Shown: positions 1-11,611 of the stretch, piece after piece
Position numbering within the stretch: position 1 is the first letter of the stretch
Layout: each line of letters starts with the position of its first letter
DNA from: Panax quinquefolius
Taxonomy: Eukaryota > Streptophyta > Magnoliopsida > Apiales > Araliaceae
Direction: 5' to 3'
NCBI GenBank assembly: GCA_020205615.1
Contig: CM035171.1
Location: forward strand, 27,221,741 to 27,285,740
DNA length: 64,000 bases
Position numbers and translations under genes: made by a program
Notes under the pieces: model-generated
Database searches by the model: none
What the model was told of the DNA's origin: nothing
What the model saw: the letters and a program-made list of their open reading frames with translations, nothing else

Positions 1-179
1 AAACATATTTTCCTAATGAAGGGGTAATGACAATTCAACAACACCATCGTGATAATACACCCCAATCATGGAGGATGCATTTTGATGGAGCTGTAAACAT
101 GGAAGGTGCTGGAGCTGTAGTAGTTCTAGTGTCCATTTCGGGAGAGCAATATCCCGCGAATTTTAATAAATTATTATAA
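1..179 (+). pseudogene. Tat-type gypsy second RNase H fragment, copy 1
   Basis: Reading from base 3, the frame gives a linker and then WRMHFDGAVNMEGAGA and SISGEQYP. This is the start of the additional RNase H domain that follows RT-RNase H in Tat/Ogre-lineage Ty3/gypsy elements, with the first catalytic Asp in FDGA. The frame leaves the family pattern after GEQYP and stops at 177-179, because LTR sequence of another element begins there. It differs from the copy at 58616-58794 by about three bases. It is a non-functional fragment of roughly 55 codons. The rest of pol would lie left of the window. Confidence 0.75.
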
Positions 180-210
180 TATTGAGAATAAAGATAGTTT
201 GATTATTTAT

Positions 211-246
<36 letters not shown>

Positions 247-3200
247 GGCATGAGTTTTGGTAATTAATTTAATTGAATAAACATGTGATAATTAAGCAAT
301 GTAGTAGAAGTGATGAGAAGCTTAGTTTAAGCTTGTGAAATTATGCCTAGTGTGACAAAGTGGTGAAATGAGAAGGTAATAATTTAATTAATGATGAAAT
401 GGATTAAATTATTGAGTACTATTAATAAATAAATATTTCATAATGTGATTGACTAATTCCTATTCTTATACATTAATTATCACGAACTATAGCATGTAAG
501 GAGAAATCATATATAATAAGGTTTTTCATTCAATATAAAATGAGGTGTGACAATTGGAATGCAAATAATTATTATATAAAACTATATGATAAAAGTACGC
601 TTGACTTAAATAATTGACTAAGTTGTATGAAAGAGTCTTATGTGACCCCATGATGTGTGTGGGAATATTTAATTTGGTATTCTGAACCTATGAGGGAAAA
701 TAACTTTGACTAAATAAATAATTAATATTAAATGATTATTTTACTAATTATATAGAATTGGAATAATGAGTTTTATGGAAAGTAATATTGGTACCCAACT
801 AAGGTATATCCTAGTCTAATGTAAATATTATTTGAATTAAACCAATGTACATGGATTATAATTCTATGTGCATTATATGAGTGGGTGTATATGTATGCAC
901 ATTTAGAGACAAATATCAAATAAACCTAAGTATGCTAATAGTAATATGAAATGCCGAGTATTATATCAGTGTCCCAAAATGAGTGTCTTTTTCTTTTCTT
1001 TTTCACGTAATAGGCCATTGGCCTAGTCCCTCATTACCAAACTCAGAGCTAGCAAATCATGAGGAAGAGAGTGGTCTAAATAGTACTCTTCCAGCAAATC
1101 CTTCATACCCATCAGCTTCTTCTCCATTCCAATGGTTTAATTCATTGAGCAAAGCCCAAATTTGGTCACAAGCTTTCCTATAAATGGAGCCCTTCTCATT
1201 CATAGACTTTTTACTAAATTCTCTGTTAAACTTCAAGTTATGTGTGAGTGTGGTTGGGCTGAGCATATACAATCTGCAAATTGAAGCTAGAGTAGCAATT
1301 CAACTTCACAGAAGGTAATATCCATCTATATGTTCTGAAAATTCAAGTTTTGCAAAGTTATTAGAAAAGTACTAAAATACTTATTTTGAGTTGAAAAGTT
1401 TATGGTTGAAGCATAATAGAATATGTCAACTGATGCTATACATTGTTAATATGGTTAAATATGAAATCAACGAAAGTTAAACGAAGTAATTTGGTCAAGT
1501 AACGAATTCGTAGTAAAGAGAATCGCTAAATGTGTTAAACTTTGGAAAAATGGCATAAATCTTGAATAAATTCTTGAATTTGATGTTTGTATGTTTGGAA
1601 TTGTTAGTAGCATGCTAGGGATGTTTAGTAATAAGTCCATATCAATTAAGTATCATTACATTGCTGTTTGGATGGGAGTTTGGCATGTTAGCTAAGTAGC
1701 GAGGAGGGAGTGCCATTGTTCTAATCTAGAAGAATAACCATTTCCTACGGGGTCCCAGTAGTATAAACATGTGTCAATACATATTGCAAGATGTTTTAGT
1801 AGGTTTGGAGTTTGAATTATAACTTTTTTGAAAGAAAAGTTAAAAGACAAAAACCATGTTTATAAAACCTTACGCCTTTTTGAAATCTAACCTTTTGAGC
1901 ATGTATTCGCAACTTAGTTAGTTTTGTAAATACGTATGAAATGTGAATTCAACGTACTTTGCATGCTTATTTATTTGTCATGAAATTTTAAGATTTGAAA
2001 ACCAATTGAGTTGAAGACTCTATGACTTGTATTGTGAACTTTTGAACAACTATGATAAGTTGCTTTATGCCTCTAGAGATAACCGACATATTCACACATC
2101 TAGTTAGACATTTTATAAACTACTCAAGCATGAACTAAAAGAGTTTCTAAGTAGAGAATAATACGACCAAATATAAGACTTACAAGCATGCGTAGAAAGA
2201 GGTTGTTTGGCAATGTTATGTGGTTTAACGAATACTATAGTTAATAGTTGATATAATGAGCTCCTTTAACTTTGTAAAATTGAAATTTATGAGTAAATTT
2301 AACAAAGGGCCAAACCTAGCTTAAAGGTTCTTTAACATGAATATGTTAAGCAATTTAAACTAGAATACGTGAAGTAAGTGATATTTCGTTAATACAAATA
2401 AAAGATGAGAATGTGGTACTAGAGATTTTAAAAGTAAGAACAATGTGAATTATACATCTATGAGTTTGACTGTGTATGGCCTACATGAGTTTAAATATGT
2501 GTGATAAATGTATGTGGATATGTATATCAAGGTGTGCGTGACTAATGAATACCTATACATACATAAATAGGATAATATAGTTCATTGAGGTGATTTTTCG
2601 CTATAAGTGGTAATCAACGCTAAAGGCAAGTATCTAAACCTTATCTCTTTGATACAAGTATCTAAACCTTATCTCTTTGATGCAAATATCTAAACCTTAT
2701 CTCTTTGAGGAAAGTATCTAAACCTCTTCTCTTTGATGCAAGTATCTAAACCTTATCTCTTTGATGCAAGTATCCTAACCTATGCATTTATTTCATGCAA
2801 GGAATATATGATTACACAAGTTTCCTAATTCTTACACTGTATATATTGTATAATCCAAATTATTTCCATGTCAACCATATTTATATCAAGTAAATGTCTA
2901 TTACTATTTGGAAATCATTTGTATACCTTGATGTTGTTGCAAGTATTGAACTTATCGTTCTTAAATGCATTATAAAGTTGTCTAAGCCTTTGATTCGGCT
3001 AGACTATTATCATGTGCTAGAAAGCTATCCAAACCAATTGACTTGGTGCCGACTCTCGTAAATCTACTGAGATGAACAACCCTTATTGAAGGGGAAATTA
3101 TAAAATTGTCGTGGAATCGACGTACGCACATACTAGCATGTTTAAATGTTATGCATAACGTAGGGTACTTTAGGCTGATAACCTATTGTACTCGTTTATA

Positions 3201-3307
3201 TTGGATTTGCAGTATAATACTGTTAATTCTAGTAAGAGTTCTTAGTTCTTAGTGATTGTTCAGTGTTCATTCTTATTAAACCTTGAAATGAATAAAGTTT
3301 GAAATTT
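153..3307 (+). mobile_element. Truncated X-type LTR, copy 1
   Basis: From the CCCGCGAATTTTAATAAA motif at 153 this is the same sequence as the 5' LTR of element X at 58768. There the LTR ends in GTCACA and is followed by a primer-binding site, which defines it as an LTR. A TATAAAT box lies at 1179-1185, followed by a region without long ORFs, as expected for an LTR promoter. This copy departs from X at 3307, about 500 bp before the expected LTR end. It lacks the terminal TG, so it is a fragment. An (AT)n run lies near 216-242. Confidence 0.7.
2626..2780 (+). repeat. 28-bp tandem repeat in X LTR, copy 1
   Basis: About five and a half tandem units of 28 bp, consensus GCAAGTATCTAAACC followed by TTATCTCTTTGAT, with one to three differences between units. 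The same array is at 61234-61388 in the second copy. The units abut without spacers, so it is a minisatellite within the LTR. Confidence 0.9.
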
Positions 3308-4560
3308 TGGAAGTATCAGGTACGGATTCCGTACTCTTTCAGCGATACTCTTGTTAAATTTGCTTTGCTCGTTTTGTCGCTTGTTCGAATTTCGTTATTA
3401 TTTCACATAATTATTTCCTGTGAAATAAATATATTAGTTTCATTTTGGAGTTGATACATATGACTCGTATTTGTACTCTTTGAATTAGGTTATCATGTTT
3501 AATATTTATTTTTGATAATTGTCGAGCGGTACATGCTGTTACCTTCTTTTTGAGACCTTATGACCATAATTTGATTTGGTTCAACATGCACATATAGAAC
3601 CCTTTTGTTGGTATTATGTCACATGTGTTGTGACATGGTATTTTTGTTAGAATATATCGTAGGGTATACTTGAGCTATAACCACCGTGGGGTACCACAGC
3701 ATGTCGCCTTAACACGAGAGACACGACACTCTCCGCCAAGTGTGTGATTAGTCCACGACGTCTCCGTTTTGGGTTCCGGAGGAAGTGGGCCATTTGGTGT
3801 TTTGTTGTGGGAGGCGTATGAGTTAACCCTAGTTTTCTGTTCTGCGAATTTGTGATGTTGTGCCAAACACACTTATCCGATTTGCATACATTTGGATTCG
3901 CGATCCAATGTGTGATTTGCTTGTGTGGCATTATTTTGGTTGCCTATGTGGCATCATTTGGACTTGCCTGTGTGGCATTGGTTTGACTTTTCTGTGTGGC
4001 AAGATATATTTTTGAGCTCAATCGGTATGAAATAACCCCAGCCATTTGTTTCAAATTATTATTATTTCATCAGGTTAATTTTGTTCGCTTTAAGCCTCCT
4101 TTCAATTAATCAAGGTTAGTTATTTCAGTTCATTATTTTCTTTACTCTTTTGTTTGTTTCGTTAATTCTGTTGGTTCAGATATATTCTATTCAAATCTTT
4201 GGGGATTTTATTTTATTTTTCGTCAGAGGCAATATTTTGTCTCTGTTGATTTCATATTTCAGTTGTATATCTTTTGTATCTTTATATCCGTACTGGGCAA
4301 TTGGCTCATGCTGTATTTTTCTTTTGGCAGGTTTGCAGGGGTGATTCAGGACTAGTGGGATGAGAGAGTTGCCTTTGACCATCTAGGTTGTTTCAAATTT
4401 TAAGTTTTGATTATTTTGACTCTATTTGGAGAATTGTATTTAGTACGCTATTAATGGATCACCACTATTAATATTTTGAGGTTGTTAGTGCTCTGTTTTC
4501 TTATTTTTGAGGTTTGTTGTGCTTTGCACGTGACCTCCCTTTCCTTTTCGGGAAGGGAGT
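3308..4560. other. Unassigned non-coding sequence, LTR-like in composition
   Basis: No coding frame can be supported. Between about 3915 and 4005 a unit containing TGTGTGGCATT or TATGTGGCAT recurs about four times. Around 4330-4365 a segment reading CAGGGGTGATTCAGGACTAG resembles the late-LTR region of element B near 25760, so this may be a fragment of another gypsy LTR. A short inverted repeat (CTCCCTT / AAGGGAG) lies at about 4530-4560, immediately before the microsatellite. I cannot tell whether this block was inserted into the X LTR or replaced its end. Confidence 0.4.
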
Positions 4561-4561
4561 G

Positions 4562-5189
<628 letters not shown>

Positions 5190-5469
5190 TATTGTGATAA
5201 AGTGGTGAATTATGATAATTGTTACCTTGATTATTGTATATTTTGTAGATAAGTTTAGATTTTTCTCAGTATATCTATTTTTAAAGGAAAATTAATTATT
5301 GTGGTGGTGTGGTAAATTATGATAATTGTTATGTGTGATTGTAAGTTATTTTAAGTTGCAAAGAGTCTTTAGGTAATATAGTGTTTTTCAAATTTTAATC
5401 TAATTTTTTCAATTACTAGTGTTTTATATTCGTTACTAAATACATATAAATTGATTATTGTTTATTATT

Positions 5470-6840
5470 GATTTGGTTGTTGTATAATATTTATTTGGTT
5501 CTCAGATACTTTTAATGTATATTCTAATCGATATTTTTATATATGATGGTTACTTATTATATACATTGTTTACCTTCCGCAAATCGCTGGATCTTTAAGA
5601 ACATATTGTTGTTTTTTATATTGATTGTTTTTGCTGTAAAATGCATGGAAAAATATGTTTTATGTTATGGTTACTAAGTAAATATATGTTGGTTACTATC
5701 TAATCTGGATTTGGTTAGTATACATTGCTGACTTGATTACTGTGTAATATTACTATGGGTACTGCATAATATTACTGTGTTTTATACTGATTTTTTTATA
5801 TTGATGGTTACTGATTAACTACATTTGTTACCTTCATACATATGTTAGTCTTTAATTTGTAACAAAGTCATTACTGATTGTTTTGGTTGTAAAATGAATG
5901 TAAAAATGTTTTTTATATTCATGCTACTAAGTACATATATCTTGGTTACTGTCTAATATGCATCTAGATAATGTAAGGTGTTTATTTGGTTACTGCGTAA
6001 TGTTATTGTGTTTTATAATTATTTCTTTTATATTAGTGGTTACTTATCGACTACATTGGTTACCTTCATGCAAATCATTAATTTGATTATATATATCAAG
6101 TTCTTCGTATACTATTTAATTGGTTAGTATAAAATTTTTATTTAGTTGCTGAATAATAATGTACACTTGTACTGATGTTTTTTATATTCATGGTTATTTA
6201 TTAGCTACATTGGTTACCTTCATACAACTGTTAGTCTTTAGTTGGTAACAAACACATTATACTAGTTATTTTTGACTGTAAAATACAATGAAAAATGTGT
6301 TTATGTTCTGGTTACTAAATAGATATATGTTGGTTACTGTCTAATCTGAATTTGGTTACTGTATAATGTTGTTATGATTATTGTATACTATTAGTGTGTT
6401 TTATACTGGTTTGTTTTATATGGATGGTTACTTATTGACTACATTGGTTACCTTCATACAACTGTTAGTCTTTAGTTGGTAACAAACACATTATACTAGT
6501 TGTTTTAGACTGTAAAATGTAATGAAAAATATGTTTTATATTCTGGTTACTAAGTAGATATATGTTGGTTACTACCTAATATGAATTTAATTATTGTATA
6601 CTGATGATTTGGTTACTGTATACTATTAGTGTGTTTAATACTGATTTGTTTTATATAGATAGTTACTTATTAACTACATTGGTTACCTTCATACAACTGT
6701 TATAATTTAATTGGTAACAATATCATTATACTTATTGTTTTCATTGTAAGATGCATGTAAAAATGTGGTTTATGTTCTGGTTACTAAGATTATGTAGTTT
6801 GGTTACTGTCTAATATTGATTTGGTTACTTTGCAATGTTT
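5470..6840 (+). repeat. Degenerate tandem array of about 235-bp units rich in GGTTAC, upstream of the mudrA gene
   Basis: A unit containing TTACCTTCATACAACTGTTAG, then TTTAGTTGGTAACAAA, then CTGGTTACTAAGTAGATAT recurs. Landmarks fall near 5572, 5831, 6060, 6214, 6447 and 6681, so spacing is about 150-260 bp. GGTTAC occurs many times within it. It lies just upstream of the transposase start, between the presumed element end and the gene, where MULEs often carry subterminal repeats. Confidence 0.75.
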
Positions 6841-6897
6841 ATTCAGTGTCAGACAATGGAGATGATTCCAGTTGTGCATAGATAATAAAAATTGCAG

Positions 6898-8959
6898 ATG
6901 GAAGATGGGAGCATCAAGGTTTTAAAAAATCAGTATGTTCAAGGTGAGAGAATTCAATGACATCCATTCATGTTCAACAACAGATTGTTGGGAGACCACA
7001 TACATGCAAATAGTGAGTTGGTTAGTGAATGCATAATGCACAAATTAACAAATCTGAAGAAAATATACACACCAATAGATATTGTGGACGACATGATGAC
7101 AAAATATAATGTGTCTATCTCTTACCAAAAAGCATGGAGATCAAAGGAGAAAGCGTTGGAAAAGGTGAGAGGAAATCCACACGACTACTCACTGATCCCA
7201 TCATGGTTGCACATGTTGAAGAAAAAAAATTCAGGTAACACTTTAAAACAGTTTATTGGTTTTTCATAATTAGTTGGTTACCCAAGTCATCTGACTTGGT
7301 TACCTTGTTATGCATGTTTAGTTACTAACTGTATTGTACAATAAAATTATGTTAAATTATTTTTTTATGTATGATAAATATCTACACAAAAGATTACAGA
7401 TTATGACATTCTGGACACTATATGCACCGTATTGGAACCATTAATATGGTAATTAGTTGGATACCATTAACCATATAAATGGTTACCATCTACTACAAGT
7501 TTGGATACTGTATGCTACTTGTAATTATAATGATATTGCTGAAATTTCATATCGTTTCAATCACGTACAGGTTGGAAATAAATGGTCGCTTCAAGTATTT
7601 ATTCTTTGTCATTAGAGCATTCATTCAAGCATGGCACCATTGCTTTCCAATCATTGTAATCGATGACACATTCATAAAATCAACTTACGGGGGGACACTC
7701 CTGATAGCAAGCACACATGATGCAAACAGAAACATTGTTCCGATTATTTTTGCAGTGGTTGACAGCAAAAATGAATTATCTTGGAGATGATTTTTCGTAA
7801 ATTTGAGAATTGCTTGTGGAGTTAGGGAAGGCCAATGCATTGTTCCAGATAGACATGAAGCCATTATACAGGGACTGAATTTTGTGTTTTCGGATGTCAT
7901 GCCTGGTTCGTGTACATACCATGTATTGAAAAATATAAAAAACAAATTCAGAAAGAGAGGAGAAGAACTCAAACAGGCATACAACGGGGCTTGTAGAGCT
8001 TACACTATTGAATAATTTAACAAACACATGACTGAACTTGATGCGATTGATCCTCGAATAAGGACATATTTGGAGGAAGAGGTAAAGTTGGAGAAGTGCA
8101 CAAGGCTCCATGGGGTCAGTAAGTAGTAAGTACTATAAATGACTTCAAACACCGCCGAATCTATTAACAATGCAATCAAGTTGACCAAGAATCTTCTAAT
8201 TGCGTCAATGATTAAATACCTACGTTGTCTGGTTCAAAGATGGTATTTCACAAACAAACAAGCAGCCATATCAACATTCACTACACTTTTCACAACAGTT
8301 GAGGGGAGGTTGCGATCTAATATCATTAAATCAAAGAAACTTAAGGTAACTAATACAAAATTTAAATTATTACATCATAAGTTGCATTTGCATTTTATGG
8401 AAACCTATTTATTCACTATTGGTTGCCTGTATATGCTGATAATGTTACCAACATTACATATAACTGCCATTATTTCGATGTAAACAAACTAAATATTTAT
8501 GCATACTAACGACACCCTTAATTTGTGTTGTAGGTTGAGACATCAAACTTAGTGATTTTTACTATTTACGATGTCACTAAACAATATATTGTGGACATCA
8601 AACAAAGGACATGCACATGCCGTAAATTTCAGTACCATGAGATGCCTTTTCCGCACGCTACTGCTGTTATCAACAAGCGGAATTTGTGCTGTTATGACTT
8701 TTGCTAAAAAAAATACTCTAAAACAACTTTGGTAGACACATATTCAGCTTCCATCCTACCGTTAGATGACAAAGAGAACTGGTATGTACCAGAAGAAGTA
8801 GGAAACATATGTGTAAAACCATCGAACACAAGAAGACCATCAGGAAGACCAAAAATAGGGAGGTACAAGCTCAGATTTGAAAACAAAATTCAAAACAAAT
8901 GCAGCAGGTGCCAAAAAAAGGACACAACAACAAAACATGCAATAATCCACCGATTTTAA
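6898..8959 (+). pseudogene. mudrA-like MULE transposase, four exons, disrupted
   Basis: This would be the transposase that binds the element ends and catalyses excision. Four exons are readable: 6898-7234, 7400-7448, 7571-8345 and 8534-8959. All introns are GT-AG, and the phases join in frame through the MULE domain. The catalytic domain shows IDDTFIKSTYGGTLLIAS (first Asp), VPDRHEAI (second Asp) and TSNTAESINNAI (Glu). Exon 4 carries a SWIM zinc finger, CTCRKFQYHEMPFPHA, then RRPSGRPKIGR and a CSRC knuckle. In-frame stops are at 6958 (TGA where Trp is usual), 7788 (TGA in a W-x-F motif), 8013 (TAA) and 8705 (TAA). A short duplication near 8118-8133 shifts frame before MTSN. The start is the ATG at an acceptor-like GCAG and may not be the true N-terminus. 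It is a recent pseudogene of a mudrA-family transposase. Confidence 0.85.
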
Positions 8960-10368
8960 GACCAAAAAGGGTATGATATAGTACATAAACAAAAAGAGTG
9001 TAAATACATGAATATATAATTGTTTATTGTGAATAACATTAACCACATGGTTGGTAACATTTTTGATGGTGTACAGTTACCAAAATTGTTATTAATTAAT
9101 ATTTTAAGTTCTGATTCCATAATGAGTTGTCAATATAAAGCAAACATATACATTGAACAATTGGTAACTGTTCTAAAATATTTTTATGTAAATTTGGTTA
9201 CCCATCTAAAATAAAATGGTTACCTCTATATTCATATTAAGTTACCAACTGGACCATTTCCAAATAACTTTTATAACTATGTAATTTAAAAGTATCAATC
9301 AGCTAGATAAATGGGAACCCTCACATGTACATTAAGCACTTGATAACTGTTCTAATATAAGTTTTAAATTATTTGGTTACTAACAAAAACTAAAATGGTT
9401 ACCCTTATATGGAGGTTTGGATACTAACTGCACCTCTTGAACTATTTTTATTTTAATATGAGATTATAAGTGACCATCATATATATATAAATGGGAACTC
9501 TTAATTGGAGTTTCTAATTCCATCATGATGATAGGGTATAAATAAAACATATATATTTAACACTTTATAACATTCTTGATACAAACTTATAATTATTTGG
9601 TTACTAACAAAAACAAAAAATGGTTACCATATATGTAGGTTTGGATACCTACCTAACATTTCAACTGAAATAGCTGATGGATAATGTTCTGAACCAATTT
9701 TATGTAAATTTGATTATTCACAAAAAATAAAATGGTTACCTCTATATGCAGAACATGTTTTAATGGTAACCAAAACAGAAACATCATATAATGAAACCTA
9801 GTTTAGGCAATCCATGTATACTAAACAATTACATATTAACTAGAATAAAAAATAAAATAAACCAAAATCCCACATTGATGGCACAATAATAGTAGCCAAA
9901 ACCATAAGATAACAGTAACCAAAACATAATAAAGAAGTAATCAAATAGTTATATAAAACTAACCAGAACATGTTTTAATGGTACCCAAAACATAAACAAC
10001 ATGTATATCCAATACAGTTTAGGCAACCCATGCATACTCTCATATGTACATTTAATACTTGATATATGTCATGATACAAGCTTGAAACTATCTGGTTACT
10101 ATCAAAAAATAAAATGGTTACCTTTCTATGCATGTTTGGTTACCAACTGCACCTTTCAAACAATGTATCAGACACAACTTAGAAGTAACAAATACGAACC
10201 AACAAATAATGTCAGATCGTTATTAGTAATATAATCAAATGTGTAATTCCATTTACATAAGCTCCAATAAACATCACAGACTCACTAACCATAAAAAATG
10301 GTTATGGATATCCAAAAAAAACCAAAATACAAAACACAATTCAGAAGGACAGGACAACGACAACCGAA
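8960..10368. repeat. GGTTAC/GTAACC-rich spacer between the two convergent MULE genes
   Basis: The interval between the transposase stop and the Ulp1 gene end has no supportable gene. It holds many copies of TGGTTACC-type motifs (for example 9206, 9396, 9620) and, from about 9757, of the reverse form GGTAACCAAAAC (for example 9757 and 9982), with some mixing at 10095-10145. The motif is the same as in the outer flanks, so it belongs to the element. Confidence 0.65.
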
Positions 10369-10574
10369 CTAATCAAAATCTGGCACAAATCTTCCTGGAA
10401 ATTCTCTACCAGTCTCATATCCCTCTAATTGTTTGTTTCTAGCATGCATGTAGAGGTTTGTGCATAATTTCTTTCGATATTGCGGAATGGAGAATGGATT
10501 AGGAATTTCAACAAACTTCTGGTGAATAACATGCTCAGCAAAACAAATCGTGAACATCCCACAATCACTGTACA
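10369..10574 (-). pseudogene. Ulp1/C48 peptidase last exon with the catalytic Cys
   Basis: The exon starts after a GTACAG acceptor and reads SDCGMFTICFAEHVIHQKF, the signature around the nucleophile Cys of Ulp1/SENP proteases (Q..DCG.F). It continues through a basic helix, YRKKLCTNLYMHARNKQ, to a stop at 10369-10371. Upstream, across a short intron, a segment reads VPEQVEG, matching the usual C-P-Q-Q-x-x-G that precedes the Cys motif. The segment itself has no internal stop. Confidence 0.75.
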
Positions 10575-10644
10575 AACAGACAAAAGAAAACAAAAATCAA
10601 AACTAAAATCAACCTAGGTGTAATAATTAAAGAAATGTAAACCT

Positions 10645-11174
10645 TATCCCTCAACTTGTTCAGGTACCCCCTATGCAAATTCCAATTCAATTATATCATC
10701 TTCATCCTCGTTATGATACAGTTCACTACTAAAGTCAATATCAGACCTATCCCTCCAAAAACCACTCTTATGAAATATTATGGATAACATGAAGATATAG
10801 GGCTCACAAACATCAATAATTTTTGTTTGCATTGTTTTCCTGTTTGGCTGCAGAGAATTATAAAATGTTAAACGTCTGCGATACACATCAAATGTCAACA
10901 AAAACTAGTGATCCGGTGATGACATGTGAATGGGAAACAACACATAATCAATGTTGACCCATGTTGTGTTCACATCCATGAACAACCCACGGATGTATTC
11001 TCCAACATCACCCTGCCCAGATAGGATACTCTTATCTGCAATTTTACTTGTGTATTCCTCAAAAAGAGCAGTCATCTTTCCATGAAACCAACAATCTGTG
11101 GTCGTTGCCCTTATCTGAACACTGTCGAAGTGTCTGACCAATTTATGAAAGTAATATAATGCAATATTGATGTG
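10645..11174 (-). pseudogene. Ulp1/C48 peptidase exon with the catalytic His region
   Basis: The acceptor is GGTTCAG|CAC. The exon gives HINIALYYFHKLVR, continuing the WLSDD of the exon before it. Next come VNIDYVLFPIHM and SPDH followed by a stop (TAG at 10905-10907) exactly where Trp is expected in the H-W motif of C48 peptidases, then LLTFDV and FYNSL, where the family usually has Y-D-S. A second TAG is at 10671-10673, just before VPEQVEG. The Trp-to-stop change needs a single G-to-A transition. Confidence 0.75.
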
Positions 11175-11332
11175 CTGAACCAAACAAAAAATAAAATCCA
11201 AAAGATATTAACAGTTGCTGAAAAATATAAATCTATAATGAAGGTAACCGACAATGTTAACACTAGTTACTTAACCAGCTAAATAATGTAACCATAACTA
11301 GAACAACATAATTTGAAAAAAAAAGAACTCAC

Positions 11333-11400
11333 ATCGTCGCTCAACCAACGTCCCGTGAGTCTTTAATTTGTAGAACACATTTTTGATGATATTGGGACAA
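11333..11400 (-). pseudogene. Short Ulp1 exon upstream of the peptidase core
   Basis: The segment ends GRWLSDD at a GAT|GTGAGT donor. W-L-x-D-x-H is a typical lead-in of plant MULE Ulp1 domains, completed by HIN in the next exon. One in-frame TAA lies within it. Its 5' limit is not clear. Confidence 0.5.
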
Positions 11401-11611
11401 CCCCAAATATAAATACAGTTCAATTTTATCGTTCTTTCAATTTGTATTCAATATAAAAGCATATTAGTATACACGCTAACATTAATAATTACCATATTAG
11501 TATGCACACTACCCAAATCGATAACTTCAATAATCAATAATTAACAATCTAATCAACAACTAATTATAAACTGCTACCAACATTAATAATTAATAATATT
11601 AATATGCACAC
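11401..11611. other. Intron sequence of the Ulp1-like gene left of element C
   Basis: AT-rich sequence with TTAATAATT runs. Two near-copies of ATTAGTATGCACACTA occur near 11500 and 11600. The second immediately precedes the C LTR and blurs the exact insertion point. No gene is seen. Confidence 0.5.

Larger units (their letters stand above)
1..3307 (+). repeat. Left copy of a 3.3 kb direct repeat (partner 58616-61918)
   Basis: Base 1 corresponds to 58616 and the match runs without a large gap to 3307/61918, where the copies diverge abruptly just after a shared GAAATTTTG. In the first 600 bases I count about six substitutions plus an AT-dinucleotide length difference, so identity is about 99 per cent. 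Each copy begins inside a Tat-type RNase H coding fragment and crosses the same junction into an LTR. The repeat is therefore a duplicated chimera, not two independent insertions. The copy is cut by the window edge, so its left extent is unknown. Confidence 0.9.

Noticed and set aside
983..1272. Overlapping open frames on both strands around 983-1272 (and 59594-59883) preserved in both repeat copies
   Set aside because: They lie across the TATA box and transcript start of the X LTR, overlap on opposite strands and show no domain. Preservation only reflects recent duplication.
2626..2780. Regularly spaced 28-bp repeats resembling a CRISPR array
   Set aside because: Units abut without unique spacers, lie in a plant LTR and recur in the second copy. 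It is a minisatellite.
4529..4560. Hairpin CTCCCTT / AAGGGAG as a terminator
   Set aside because: Plant polymerase II genes do not use such terminators and no gene ends here.
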